A DNA stretch of 64,000 nt, from positions 1 to 64,000 of the forward strand of contig JASANE010005309.1 of the NCBI GenBank assembly GCA_030248225.1, read 5' to 3'. The stretch's first letter is position 1. Each line of letters starts with the position of its first letter. Made by a program: the position numbers and the translations under genes. Shown here one piece after another: positions 11,011 to 25,200 of this stretch. Below the pieces are notes generated by a model. It was not told the DNA's origin. It saw nothing but the letters and a program-made list of their open reading frames with translations, and ran no database searches. This stretch comes from Trileptium ribeirensis (lineage: Eukaryota; Nematoda; Enoplea; Enoplida; Thoracostomopsidae).

Positions 11011-13060
11011 TTGACCCTTTCGGAAGCAATAACTTTGTTTCTCGTAAGCGCATTCACGTAAGGTTTTGCTCGATAATTTGCTACCATACCGAAATGTTTG
11101 TACCAAAAAAGCAGCGCAAAACTATTAAAATTGTCAATGATACAGAAACTTCCACGATCCTATGTGTATAGAATTAGCAAATTTAGTACTATAATTTGAT
11201 AATATGTCGTTGACAAATCGGTTTGTCCTGACTTTTGGGGTATAACGCGTTGGATATGGTTGCACTCTCTGCAGAAAACTCAATATTCACATATATTTTG
11301 TAACACTCATCTCATTTTGTTGTGTTTTAGTGTTTCAATAAACCCTTTATTCCACGAGACTTTGAGGTAGCAAAGAAGTTTTCACAGAAAAAACTCAATT
11401 TGCAATGTATACTTTTTCAGAAAATTCAGAGATTTTGCTGTCCGATGGTACAGAATACAAACCAGTACTATAATTTTCATTTCTGGCTTCAAAAGAGGCG
11501 CATCAATTGAGATTATGACCCATATATATGTAAGTAGGAATAGCCCTACCCCGTGTGGTAGGACCGCAAAGTTCACTCTGATTTTTGCTAGGAAAGATTT
11601 GCCGTGACGGATAGCCGTCACGATCGTCCTCACGAATGAGGACCACAAAAATATGGCTGCTCGCTCTAAAGCGAACGGCAATTGCGTAAATTCCCCGAAA
11701 AGTATAAGTACAAATCCAAAATATTAAACTCCTCAGTGTTCAATATGTACCACTACACTGGTAACTCGTAAATCTTTATGAAATATCAAATACCAGCGTT
11801 CATTCTCGCTGGTCGAGATAAGAAGTAAAATTTAGAAAATTTGGTATCGAAAGTATCAGTTCCGGTCCATAGCTCCGGAACCGTTGGGAATTCGAAGAAG
11901 GAAATTTTACGATCTATCTAATGAGACCGGTTTGGTGGAAATCCGACCCGGATCAACGGACTTATGAGCAAATAACTATGTACGTGAACCAATAAAATAC
12001 GATTAATTAAATAACTCTACGAAAGTTAGTCACAGAAATATATATATATATAATACCGTTGTAATCCCCAGATCCGAGGCTTTAATTTAAGCCCGAACCG
12101 GTCCCGCTGCGCCCACTTTTGGATACCCCTCATGCGAAGATTTCACGAAGAACGTCCTGACAGGCATATCATAGGCGGAGGCCCAAATATAATATTCGTT
12201 TTGACCACAAAATTTAATTTTTATTCTTTATTTTGTGACAAATCATTTTTGCTTACATTTTGTGCATTATGCAATTGGGCCAAATCATAATAAAGCCATA
12301 TTTAGTATAATATTTTATAACCACACATATGTTCTGTAATGCTTTTGAACGAAGTCGGAAACCAATATCGCAATTTTAGACACTGCTATCATATGAACTC
12401 GTTGCGAGACTTATACATGACACATGAATTTATTTCACAATAAAGCTTATGCAAATACTGCTTAAACTGCAGTCGGCTTATGTATTCCCTAAATATATCA
12501 CAAGCTTACCATAAAATTCAGAAATTCAGGTAATCATTGTTGGCATTATTGTTGTTTCGTAGTCTTGGAAAACATCAAATAATTTTTTGGTACAGTTTTT
12601 AATTCTTGATTACGGCTTATCAAAATGTGGCAGTTGATATTTGTCAACGCGATACGTTACATTTTAAAGCCATAATCGTTACATTATTTAGTCGGTCAAT
12701 AACGTAAGCTGCCAAATCATAGTTTAAGTACGTATTTTATTGAATAGAAAGGCGAAATTTATTTTTTCTGTCACATTTAACGCACAAATTATCAAATTAA
12801 AATTATAATAAACGGGAAAATAACACTTAAATATGTTCACTTAATGAATAGAAGATAAAAAGACAGACATTTGGCAAAAATATATATAAGCTAAAACATG
12901 ATATGCGTCTAAGCTAGAACATAATTTGCGGTCTAGTGCAAAAACATAGCAGTTCTATTTCATCAAACACGAAAATATAGACATTGATTGGTATTCGACT
13001 TTAGACTTTGAACAGTCATGATAACCTTCAGAAGTTTCGCAAGCATTCCCGAATAATTAC
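10301..13060. other. No gene recognised
   Basis: Apart from the motif copies up to 11010 this is AT-rich with no coding signal. The next fatty acid synthase exon (continuing enoyl reductase) should lie downstream of 13061 on the minus strand. I searched for its conserved LGMEFSGR-type segment and did not find it, so either the intron runs off the left edge or the gene is cut short. Confidence 0.4.
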
Positions 13061-13291
13061 CAGGTATAGCATCAGGTACAATTCTTCCTGTCGCCAGCAT
13101 AATATCGCGAAAATTGAGCGATCCGTAGTATACAGCATACATGGCCAACTGATTTGAATCAATTTTGTGCTCTTTTGTACTTTGCTCAAAGTATTGGTTG
13201 CTGGATTCGATCCATGTAATCGATGACAAATTGCCTCGCATCAGCGGATGAATAAATGCATGTTCCGTTTGACGACTTACATGTAATTCTT
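13061..13291 (-). CDS. FASN: FASN exon, start of enoyl reductase domain
   Basis: 231 nt: two bases complete the Glu codon left by the previous exon. The exon ends one base into the Gly codon of IPG at donor GTAATT. It encodes EHAFIHPLMRGNLSSITW and later VYYGSLNFRDIMLATGR then IVPDAIPG. This is the best-conserved FASN signature in the window: the first strands of the NADPH-dependent enoyl reductase, where human has 'YYASLNFRDIMLATGKLSPDAIPG'. Reading through the donor leaves the family, which supports the splice site. Confidence 0.93.
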
Positions 13292-16200
13292 CTAAAAACA
13301 TGAATGTACAAATCTATGTATATTTTTAAAAGATTTCCACTTGTATAAGGCGTGAAATATTTCCATATTATAATTTAGCTTTACTGTCGGAATAAGTCAA
13401 ACATTTTCATAATATATATTTAACGTTTTGTTAAAATTTACAGATTGGTACGTAACAATTTGACTTAATGCGGTTAGATAAGCAAAATTTATACGCGAAT
13501 CGAAAGCGAACAATATTTTATTGTTGCTTTTGGCTGTTTTACGATTGTCATTCATTAAGTACACTTATATCAGATACATTTTTACAAGTTTTACTAATAC
13601 GTCAAACTAGTTGTTTTCCTTTGAAGACTCAACATTTTAGAATTGTTTGGAGTTCTAAAACACTTTAAACGAACTCTACTATTTTTTCTGTGCTAGTAAA
13701 CTTTTTTAACTAATGCATTCCGGAATTACGTTGGCTGACCAGTTTCAATTTGCACAAAATATATGTTAAAAATTCGTATATATACATTAAATCTGGACAG
13801 ATTTTACGATAGACTATATTTGCATTCAAATTTCAACAACACCATTGGTCCGAGTCGGGGTTTTCTGGGCGGGGTGGTGGGGTGGTCGTCGCGTGAGTTC
13901 ATCGATGATGTCATTGGGGGGGGGGGTTGAACTACCTGTCATGCAGGACAGCCGAGGCATCGGAAGGGCCGTCAGAGCATAAGGACGGACAACCCCCACA
14001 TCTCAATTAGCATGTATCACTATAATTTAATCGGTATGATCAAAATTTTATATAATTAATTTGTCGCTGTTATTGACACTTAAATCAGACTATAAATAAC
14101 TCAAATTGCGCATGAGACGTGGCAGGGCAGCAACCAGCCACGCGGTGCGGGTATGAGTTATTGGTGTAAGTCAGATTAATAGAATTTGTAGTTTACGATT
14201 CAATTAGGAACGACACAGATATATTATTTACTAAACCGTTCGAATAACATCAGGACCAAATCAAAAAGTATACGCTGGCGCGCCCACAGTATGGCCAAGG
14301 CATCCCAGGATGGATCAACAAAAACTTATGTAAACTTATGTCCTAAAGCTCAACGAAGCCATGAATAATGCAAACCATTTTGATTTGACATCGGTTTTCT
14401 CCCAAGACGTAATCCCGGGTAAATCGATTTACAATTTCGGGTCTCTGGGATTTAACTATATTTGCTTTTTCTCACTGTGTAAGGTTATTTGTATGTGTGT
14501 CAAGTACAGTTGTGATAAAAAATGGATAAGCAATCAATAGCTCCCGCAGTGGCTAGTTCAATTCAAAAACGTGAAAAGAACCCAGAATTTCTCTTCCAAA
14601 TCCTTGCCATGTAATACCCATCATACAGGAACAATTTACGACACGGATTAAGGGAACTTTGAAAATTCTGCATACAGGGTTCAGCGCAGATTATATATAT
14701 TTATAACCTGATTTGTTCTAACAACCAAAAGACATTATAATATGAGAATTAAGCGAAACCTGACGTCGCTGCAATAGTATTCCCGACTAATGTAGTAGCT
14801 GTATGATAGTCATATCACCGTAGCAAGTAGAAACATCTCTATCACCTCGGATGGCACATGAGTATAATATGATTTGCACAATATTTTTGATTTGTATTTG
14901 AACAAATTGTACATCAGTATAGTATGATAACAATTTGAAAATGGTTTTCAAGATATTAACTTTGTCTTTAGTTTATGTATAATATATTGCCTAGTGTAGT
15001 TACGTTTTATGCAATTTCTTAGTACCTTAAACATTTACCGTTAACGTATTATTAAACAGTTGAATCTGTGGCCTTGGTAAGAAATTGTATCACACAAAGT
15101 TATGTGTTAAATACTGACTATTTTCTCGAGAAGCGTAATAGACTCTTCGAAATCACAGTATAAACTTGCACGATCCAATTCCACCTGTCCTACTGATTAT
15201 AAGGGGGAAATAGGGACGATTACCTTTCACTTTCGGGGCATAGTATCAGGGACAAAAATTTGTTCCAACCCCCAATGTTTTTGGGGGCTCATTTGAAAAA
15301 AATATTTTTCCTCGACCCTCATACTTTTGAGGTGGTTGTTATAGGCCCCTCAAAGCAAGGAGAAGGTCAGAACATTCGTCCATGATACCATGACTTCCCG
15401 TAAAAAGTGAAAGTGTAACCCCCAGAACCAGCCGGTTAAGAGAAAATATATCGTGTCATGCCAGACGCGTTTATATAATGATTTTAAGATTGCCATACTG
15501 TTGTCAAGAAATCGTCATAAACTCTTGGTCATATCATTTCTAATTATGGCATAATGTATCTGTATTAATAAGAGCGGCAAATTTTTTAAATATGCTGTGT
15601 TTACGAGTACTCTTAGTTTAGCCATGTGAATACCATTAGTTTATCACAGAAACACTTTTCTCAAGTAACCGAAGAATTAGATCAATTTACAAAAACAACC
15701 AAAACTTCAACCTAACACATTTAGTTGAAGCTGTCAGCTTTCGTTCCATATTCCAACATCGTGTGCTGATATAACGTAACGGAACGATTTAAACATGGCA
15801 ACTAAAATCTCTGTAACGACCGTTAATATAGATTGATATCTCAAAAACTATACTTAAGATTATGAAGTAACTGGACAATTAGTTCTTTCATTACATTATG
15901 GTTTATTAATCTAAACTGAGTGAGATAACATAGTCGGATAATGGCCTGACTATAGCATGTTTACTGATTGAGATAACATAGTCGTATAATGGCCTGACTA
16001 TAGCGTGTTAACTGATTGAGATAAGATAGTCGTATAATGGCCTGACTATAGCATCTTTAGCCTCAGTGACCCAAAGAAGCGACACATTTATTACAATTTG
16101 CATATAAAAGCAGTCGTATTTCCTATTTTTCACTGATAGGCCAAACACATTTCTTTCCTTCAAGACTTGGCGCATTACAATCCACTCTAACGGTTTCCTT

Positions 16201-19200
16201 TGATCATTTTGTGGCAGCGACCAAATCGCTGGAAATTTCCATAGGTGGCTATACTTAGGTCTAGGGACAATTCTGCTCATTTGTCAAACAGCACCGGTAC
16301 TCTACCATTGTACTCCGCTTCGCTAGTCCACGAATCTTCCAATGTTTGGGGGCCATAGTTTCTACGGCAATTGACTCGGTTTACACTCCGCTTGATTTGT
16401 CAACTCGGACGTCTGAATTCATTTTTGCCGTTATGGCGCGCTCGATGACCTGATTTAATGTTTTGCCACACGAGTCGCTTCTTTCAATATCTTTTTTCTG
16501 GCAAACAAGGGTACATCGGGAAATTTGAAGCACAAACAAAAGTTGAAAAACTAAAAGTATAACAGGGGCTGAAATTGGTGAAGCTAGACCTCCTGAAGGA
16601 AATGTACCAATCCGCGCCCTACAGACAACAGGAAATTTACTAAATCAGGTAGACACCAGCATGAAATTCAAAGTAGATCAGATATTACACAAACGTGAGT
16701 GGTATTTGACATTTGTTGTGCAACATTTTAAGCATCACGATTGATTGACATATATTTTAAATCCATGGGGCATCAAACATTATATATGCCTACAAAACAC
16801 CTTATTTAAACATTATATTCATTCTGTAAACAATTCGTACCCGTTCAGTTTGATACGGAACCGCAAACAAACTAATAACAAAACCAAAAATGCACAAAAC
16901 ATTAAATTACAGGTAATAATAGCCGTAAATTCAGATATAAGTGCCAGGAGGGCGTTAAATTTACCTAGTTCTATGGCAAGCAAAACCTTTAGACCCCATT
17001 TATCATTGCAATAAATATTTTCGAGCAAATTCTGATTTATACGCTCGTTAATTTCAGCTTCGGAGATTGGTTTTAATTTATCTGTAGGATCTTTTTGAAA
17101 ACGAGCATCTTGAATCATTCTGAAAAAAATTATCTCTCGCATATATATGAAAATATTAGTGCCGTTGAAAACTAATCACGCCGGTGTTTACATACATTTA
17201 TGTTGGATTTTAGAGCAGCTAACATTACTTTGACAAAAAAGGTTACGTAAAACTCATATAATATGTCTCTCAATGGGCTACTTGTCACGTATACGTGCTG
17301 ACGTGAACCAGAGTACATCAAAGACCACTCATGGGTGACATAATGGGGTACCGGGACCCCAGCTTCCCCATTTTTTAAACATCGCGGCTGGTCAGCTCAC
17401 GTTTTAGTGTAAAGTGAAGTCCTAAAGCCTGTAAGTTTTTAGTTTTTTAGCGATAATAAAACTAGTGAAGCTCGCTTGCGAGCCAGAATTCGAGTGGTGA
17501 GAACAATCCCCCGAAGTCTGTTGTGGAAAGCACACACAAACAAAGCCTATACACTGTAGGCAGGTGCAGCATTATATAAACCGTGAGTGATGAGTCATAG
17601 TTACGCCCGCCTCTTTTGATAGCCAACGCATGCAGTAGACAAAGCATCATACAACGAGTACAAAAACAATGAACTAACAATTTAATAAATCAATAAAACC
17701 CTAAATTGACCGTGAAAAGAACGTTAAAGAATTCAAACCGACACTTGGGAAAAATCTCATTTTTCATACTAAGTATGAAGCAGAAGTGTGAAAAATATTT
17801 GCCACACAATATTTTTGATATTCGCAATCAGCTTGTTGGCCCAGAAAACCCCATATCCGATACTAAAACAAACAATAAGCACACATTTAGGAGCATTTCC
17901 CACGACTTTTCGCCAAATATGAAATTTGGCGCCAACTATAAGCTTATAGACTCCAGATTGGGAAGTAGTTGAAAAACTTGTTATATATCATTAGAAGGCC
18001 CTGGAAAAGCTACATGAAATAGGCCTATTAGTTTGCGGATACCTAGTTTACTTATTGAGAAAAGTAGCAAAGACTGGAGGGGTGCCCGAAAAATGGGCCA
18101 AAATGACGTCATTTTGCCCCATAACTTTTCCCACGGGAAAAAATTCAAAAATCGGGCTCCGTGGCTACACCTAAATCGACCATTGCGGTTCAAATAGGCT
18201 ATCTTGCATCAAAATCCGCCCAACCGTTATCGAGATCCAGGTGCGACAGACACAAAGACACACACAGACAGGACCTCCTCAACCCACCTCCAGAGCCAAA
18301 ATTGAAAATTCTCGTTCCACTCGATGAGCTCGCTTCGCTCTCTCATTCCACTCGAATTCAACTAATCTTAGCTAGCGCTGGTCTCTCCGCTTTTCGAAGT
18401 AGATCTGCGCCTCTGAGTCCACTTAAATACTATAGCATATTAAGATTAGCTTTATGCTGCTAACTTTAAACTGCTACAGTTATTCAATGTTATACATATG
18501 TCATAGTTGAACATAGGTGGTGCTAGTAGGTTACTCCCTAAAGTTCGGACCTCCTCCAGGCCATATTGACGCCCTGAAGGCACCGCGTAACCCCCTCCCT
18601 ACCTCTCCACGTTCAAGCTGCGCGTAACGTTTTACCGAAAATTGGCAAAAAAATTGAGGTAAAATTGTTTAAAAATAGGGAAAATAAGAATAAATTAATC
18701 ACAAATTGGCTAAAAGCGGGGGAAATTTGCAAAATGCTGCGTCCCAAAAAATTTCAGAAAATTATCAACCCGACCGAGGACCCTTCCCTGTGCCCATCTA
18801 ACCGCACCCCTGAGAGTATTTACCCACATCCCAAGCCGACGGACCTTCGACATCTATGCTACATGTTTACCCAAAGCTGTCCACTAGATTACACTTCGCG
18901 GCGTTATACACAAAATCGAGTTATTGCTTGTTTATTGATAGTAGATATATGTCACGATGGGAGCACTGAAAATTTTCATTGTGTAACTCGTTGTTCCCAA
19001 ATATTTCTGGCCGCATAACATTTTTCTGTTCGATGCTACTTCGCAGCTGTCCATCGACAACACGTTTAGTGAAAAAATGATGAGCATAGAATGATGTGAT
19101 ATTATATACCGAATGGCATATTTTAGCCCTGTTTGGTAGGAGTGAAGCCTTAGTTATTTTTTCACAGCCCCATCAGCGGTGTCCCAGGCCCAGTAAATAG

Positions 19201-22200
19201 CACACGATATACACTGGTTTCCGAGGTCACCAATAGAGCAGTATGGAAAATGGTGTCTGAGCCTCTCCCAACTCCAATTAGCGTTGTAATACATCTATTA
19301 AAATTTTGAATTGTTTCTTTTAAACTCGGCATCAAAAGTTGGGTACAATCATGCCGTTCCAATTCTAAATTTGATGTTTTGTCGGCATCGACATTTTCGG
19401 AAGGTTTGCTTTTGTGATGTTCAGTATTTTAATGCGTTCATGGTTACGGTTGATCACAACCTTACTTTTGCTTACGTATTTATGGTTACAGTTAAACGAA
19501 CAATGTCCAGGTTTGCTATTGAATCTGTACTCCTAAGTTTCAACAATAAAATTTTTGCAGAGCACATGTAATTAAACCAAGAAATTCACTTTTGATTATG
19601 AACTACATATGGTTAATTCGACTATTTCCTTTTAATGGTGTTATGTCCAACCTACATTTCGATAGCATAGTCGGGTTCTCTACTTCAAGAAATTCGCAGG
19701 AATGAATGCGGCCACATCAGACCCGTAGGTTACAGGCGTTCCGGTATTTCAATTATTCTTGTTCTTTTGAAGTGTAAATTTTAAAACGTGTCAGACATTG
19801 ACTTCATAGGCAGAAGCACTCCCAAAACCTCAACTATAGCCTAGCTACATATATTTGAGGCCGACAATTAGCTAATAGCGGTAACAGGCGGCACACAGGG
19901 GAGCAAAGGGGGCACTTGCCACTCAGAAATGAAGTTAGGGAGTCACGTCCTTATGGCTGCCTCCTAATTTTCCTAAATTTTTGTCAGTGTATCCAAAAAT
20001 TTTCTGTGCGCCTTTAGCTCGGGTGGAGGGTTTCGCGGGACAAGGCGGTAACAACCATACACATTATGAGCACGTATACCCTGATACGTTTTACATTACT
20101 TAGAACGCCAGATATTGTTTTGTATGACTTTGCCCTACGGATGTGTCCCATGTTACCTTGCCCGCCCAGATGTTGTTTATCATAGCATGCCCCTCCAGAC
20201 TCAAAATCATTCTCAGATACATTAGCAGTAAAGTAGCTTGTCACCTGATACGCAGCGGCATTTGTGATTCTTCTTTCAAACATAAAATAAGACCGTTGAG
20301 TCCGTTGTCGGGTCTGTCCTTTGATATAAGCCAAATAGTGTTATGCGCAGGTGTCTAAAATGTAGCAAAAATTTACGGTATACCAAGTTTACAGGGTTTT
20401 CAAGCAAACGATGTTACCGACATATTAAATAAAAATGGTCACTTTTATTACAGCATGTGATGCGAATTTTACAACATTTAAAATTATATGAAAGCAGTCA
20501 ATTTCCTGTAAAGCATCACTTTTTGTATTGGTCACATAATCATAGCAACATGTTGCAATGGTTGCTCAAACTCTCAAATTTTCCTCAAATTTCCAGCTAA
20601 CACTCTCGCGAAGAGTTCATGACTACATGCGAGCGTTTGATTGACACATTGTAATGCTGTTGCCATGTGGTTTGGAGTAAAAGTAGCACTGTCAGAGTCA
20701 GGCACCACAGAACACTGTTTGGCTAATACTGCGCACAATCGGTTATTTTGCAATGTTGGTTAGATAATGGTTTATTGGAAAACAGATAGTGTGACATACA
20801 CCGGTTAAATTTAAACATTTGCCAAGGATGTGGTTCACGGTCTATAGGTATAAAATTCTTGATTGATTGTTGAAGACAAACAGTACAGTACGGATATATC
20901 AGACCAAATTGGCACCTATACCAATAACTGCAAGTAAATTATCGCTTAGTTCCTCAGTTTCCACTGGCTCATTTTAAGTGTTTGAATCTCTGATACCAGG
21001 AATTTTTAAGCATGCCAAGAATAGTAAGTAGACTGTAGGGTTACGATGTCAGTGACTCTGCCTGTTCAAAAGCAACGTTCGCAAGCGCACACGAATTTGC
21101 TAGAAGGTGTTAAAAGCACCATCGATTAGAGATATACCGTGCCTGTATTCCACCGTTTGTCCTGTATTGTCTTGGCTACAGGCGGATAAATGTTCCAAAT
21201 GGCGAGGACACTACAACGTGGGCAGCGCATAAACAGAACATTACGTTATCACTTGAACAACAAGGGCACACGAATTTGCTAGAAGGTGTTAAAAGCACCA
21301 TTGATTAGAGCTATACCGTGCCTGTATTCCACCGTTTGTCCTGTATTGTCTTGGCTACAGGCGGATAAATGTTCCAAATGGCGAGGACACTACAACGTGG
21401 GCAGCGCATAAACAGAACATTACGTTATCACTTGAACAACAAGGGCACACGAATTTGCTAGAAGGTGTTAAAAGCACCATTAATTAGAGCTATCCCGTGC
21501 CTGTATTCCACCGTTTGTCCTGTATTATCTTGGCTACAGGCGGATAAATGTTCCAAATGGCGAGGACACTACAACGTGGGCAGCGCATAAACAGAACATT
21601 ACGTTATCACTTGAACAACAAGGGCACACGAATTTGCTAGAAGGTGTTAAAAGCACCATTAATTAGAGCTATCCCGTGCCTGTATTCCACCGTTTGTCCT
21701 GTATTGCCTTGGCTACAGGCGGATAAATGTTCCAAATGGCGAGGACACTACAACGTGGGCAGCGCTTAAACAGAACATTACGTTATCACTTGAACAACAA
21801 GGGCACACGAATTTGCTAGAAGGTGTTAAAAGCACCATTGATTAGAGCTATCCCGTGCCTGTATTTCACCGTTTGTCCAGTATTGTCTTGGCTACAGGTA
21901 GACAAATGTACCAAATGGCGAGGACATTACAACGTGGGCAGCCCATAAACAGAACATTATGTTAACCCTTGAACAATAATTTATATGTAATTTACATTCG
22001 TAGAAAGTTTGGGTACAATGGTTCATCTGTAGAAATGTTTACATTTGAAAATAGTTTGTCTTGCAGCACTATTAACTCGCCCAGTGCAATAAAATGATAT
22101 GCAGATATTCTATCAAGAAGATAACTGATCCAGGTTTAATGATAACTTGCAACTCATTTCAAAAGGGACTTACCTCTTTCAGTCTATTACTATTTTAAAC

Positions 22201-25200
22201 ATGTGCCGAATAATTTATGTGCCGATTGTATTTTGCATAGTCTTCAAGTTTTACACTGTTAGTTCTAGTAAACCATTTGATTTAGCTGCAGACACCACAT
22301 TTGCAGGACCATAGTGTCACAATACATTTCAGGATATAGAAACATTTGGTGTCATCCAGGTTGTGAATGACAACCACGAGATTGTGGTAAATACGGACTA
22401 TATGTAAAAATGTGATTGCTCAATATTTGTTATACAAAAAATGTCCATTAAAGATCAACACGAGATCAGAGTTCTACTGAAACAGTGCGCATGAATCACG
22501 TTGAGTTTCCATTGAGAGCGCTAAGAGGAAAAACCGTGAAATTTTCATTTTTGTTTGTCGCCGTGACTCATGTTCGGGTAGATGGATTTTAATAAAAATT
22601 TGTAAGGAGAAAAAATAATGACGTGTACTTTTTAAACGAACGCAAACAGCTTCGACCCCATGTGTCGGGTTAAAATAGCAGAAAACATGTTTTTAAAGAT
22701 CCTTTACCAAATCTAGCTATACAGGTAGCAATGTATCGCAACCGGTACGTCGCGACACAGGTTTCGCTACGAAATACGCTCAACCATCAGAATCAGCTCA
22801 TCGAGATCTAGAACTTTGCTGACATTGTGAGACCTGAACTTCGTGGGACCACTCCCTGTGCCGCTGTGGGCCACAATGTAGATCCTTGACCCTTTGCCAG
22901 AAATATCAATTTCTAGAATTTCGGCGTGTTATTGCCTGTTTTTCCTTTGTAACGAACGTGTATTAGACTATAAACCATGCTGAATACGATGACTTTGTTA
23001 TATAGGGTCCAACATGGCTAAATTATACCGTTTAAAGGGAGACATATGCTAAGTCAAACCTGAGGCTAAGCTTAGGTCTGTATATGAGACATATATTAAG
23101 CCTAAACCTTAAGCCTAAGCTTATGTGCTTACATGAGACATATATTAAACAAATCCTTATCCTACGCTTAGGACCTTTTATACTAAGCCTAAGCCTTAGC
23201 CTAAGCTTAGGCCCTTATATGAGACATATGCTACACCTAAGCCTAAGGTTAGGTGCTTATATGAGACATATACTAAGCCTTAGCCTTAGTCGAAGCTTAG
23301 GTCCTCATATGAGGCAAATAGTAAGCCTAAGCATAAGTCTAAGCTTTTCTTTTTTGCTAAAGTTATAATATAATACCCCCAGATGAACTAATAGATGGAC
23401 CCCAATAATTAGCAAGATCTGTTTAAACTCGTGTAAATCATTGAACTGACAATTATAGCAACCTTAGCCCGTTGGGGACGCATCAGCAAATCTAAAGTAT
23501 GTGATTGCGGACACCAGATGTATCTTGCAGATCCTCGTGACATCTACAGTCAGGATAATTAAAAATGGCGAAGTAAACAACGAAATCATAAATGTTCGAT
23601 TCGCCAGGCATCATTTTTCCAAGACCAGCAACTTTCACTAATGAGCATGTTCAAAATTCCTACAACGTCTAGATGTAATGTAAGTGCTGTGTTTGTAATT
23701 GTTTACAAATTTTTTTCCGATTTGTATCCTTTGCAGCCTTGGACGAAATATGAGGCGATTCTGCGAACACCTCATTAAGATCATACCACCAGATTTTAAA
23801 GTTACGGTTGTTTGAACAAAATGACCCACATCTGGAAATTGCACTTTAATAATTTTTTCACATCTTTACCTTTTTCCTATTTCTCTTATCTTAACAATCT
23901 TTGAATAGATATTGATTATTTGATTTATGAAACCGCTATCGATTCTAAGTCGTAAAATGAAGATGGCAGCCAAATCCAACCACTGCTTACTAGTTATTCC
24001 ACTTTGAATAAAATTTGTTGTTTTAGGAAACTCACCTTTGAGATTTTTCAAATTTCAAAGAGGATCTGTCGACCTAGGTATTTGTTATATGGTTTCGAAC
24101 CTAAGTTCATTGGAAACAGCATTAAAAATAGGTACATGTTGGGTTGTGGGATTGGTGAATCTTAAAGAGCGACATGACAAAAAAGCGAGATATACCCATA
24201 CAAAATTCACAACTAAAATCAACGATAATGAATAGCCAGGTAGCACTGAAAACTGCAATCCTGATTGCGCAGCAATCGCTTTTGAGGTAGGAGACGATTA
24301 GGATTCAGAGACTAAGAGGCATCACTGAAAATATGGTGGAAACCTTCTCTGATTCAACACCCAGCCAAAAGAGCCTGGTTGTCTCAATGCTCAATGCAAT
24401 GATTTGGTTATCCAAAGTCCATCAATTGTACTCAATGCCTTCACATCGGTGTTTTCAAACGGTTTACGATCGAAGCCCCGGCAACGGCCTGTCCCCTTTG
24501 TGAGGCCCTAGGCCTCCCCAAAGGACCTGGTTACCGCTGTGATCCGGGACGTAGGACCTCGAGCAGTTATTTTTAGGGTCAATATGCCTGATTTCATGAA
24601 TATAGTCTGTATTCAGTGGTTTGGTAAGGGATTAACGCGGTACCAAGAATGGTCTATACATAATTTTTTCGGATCGTCAAATACCGTGGTTTCTTTATCT
24701 ATAGCCCAACGGCAATACTTAATAAGTTTGAGGAGCTGTTTTCGAAGTTTTAGAGTCGACGAGGTTTATATGGTTTTCAATGAGTTCAGGGCTCCAGAGT
24801 TTTTTGGGTGGTATATACATCAAACGCAGCTTGTTGCATGCCACTACACAAAATGGCAACTCATGAATGAGACCACGCTAGCGCCGTTTCACCTTCGCAT
24901 GCAAGATACTAGTTTGGCTGGTATGAATAATCACCCAAGTAAAAAGATTATTAAATAATCAAGATCTTTGTGCTTCTTCAAAACTGTGATTATAGAGATT
25001 GTGCTGGTTTTCGTGCATCACATACTGCAAAAATAATCTGAACACCAAATATGTATATTTGCGCACATTTACAGCAATATGCAAAATAGCACGAACATAA
25101 TGATGCCTACCTAGAAGTATATTTGTCCGCTCAAAAACTAATATACAACTACTGTAAATAAACTGACACATTACCTTTCTTAAGTTATCAATTGCGTCCT

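Noticed and set aside
20014..20334. Minus-strand frame considered for the missing pseudo-ketoreductase exon
   Set aside because: Weak likeness (RIRVYVLIM) without correctly placed splice sites or the CLRxE motif.
23038..23345. Interstitial telomere (TTAGGC-like words)
   Set aside because: CCTAAG/CTTAGG words occur in both orientations inside a 46-bp unit rather than as a pure hexamer run.
24038..24235. Plus-strand frame containing WVVGLVNLKERHD, resembling the missing synthase segment
   Set aside because: It is on the wrong strand for the synthase gene and the resemblance is only a few residues long.
24539..24958. 139-codon plus-strand frame
   Set aside because: No recognisable domain, amino-acid makeup looks random, and it overlaps the synthase intron; not supported as a gene.
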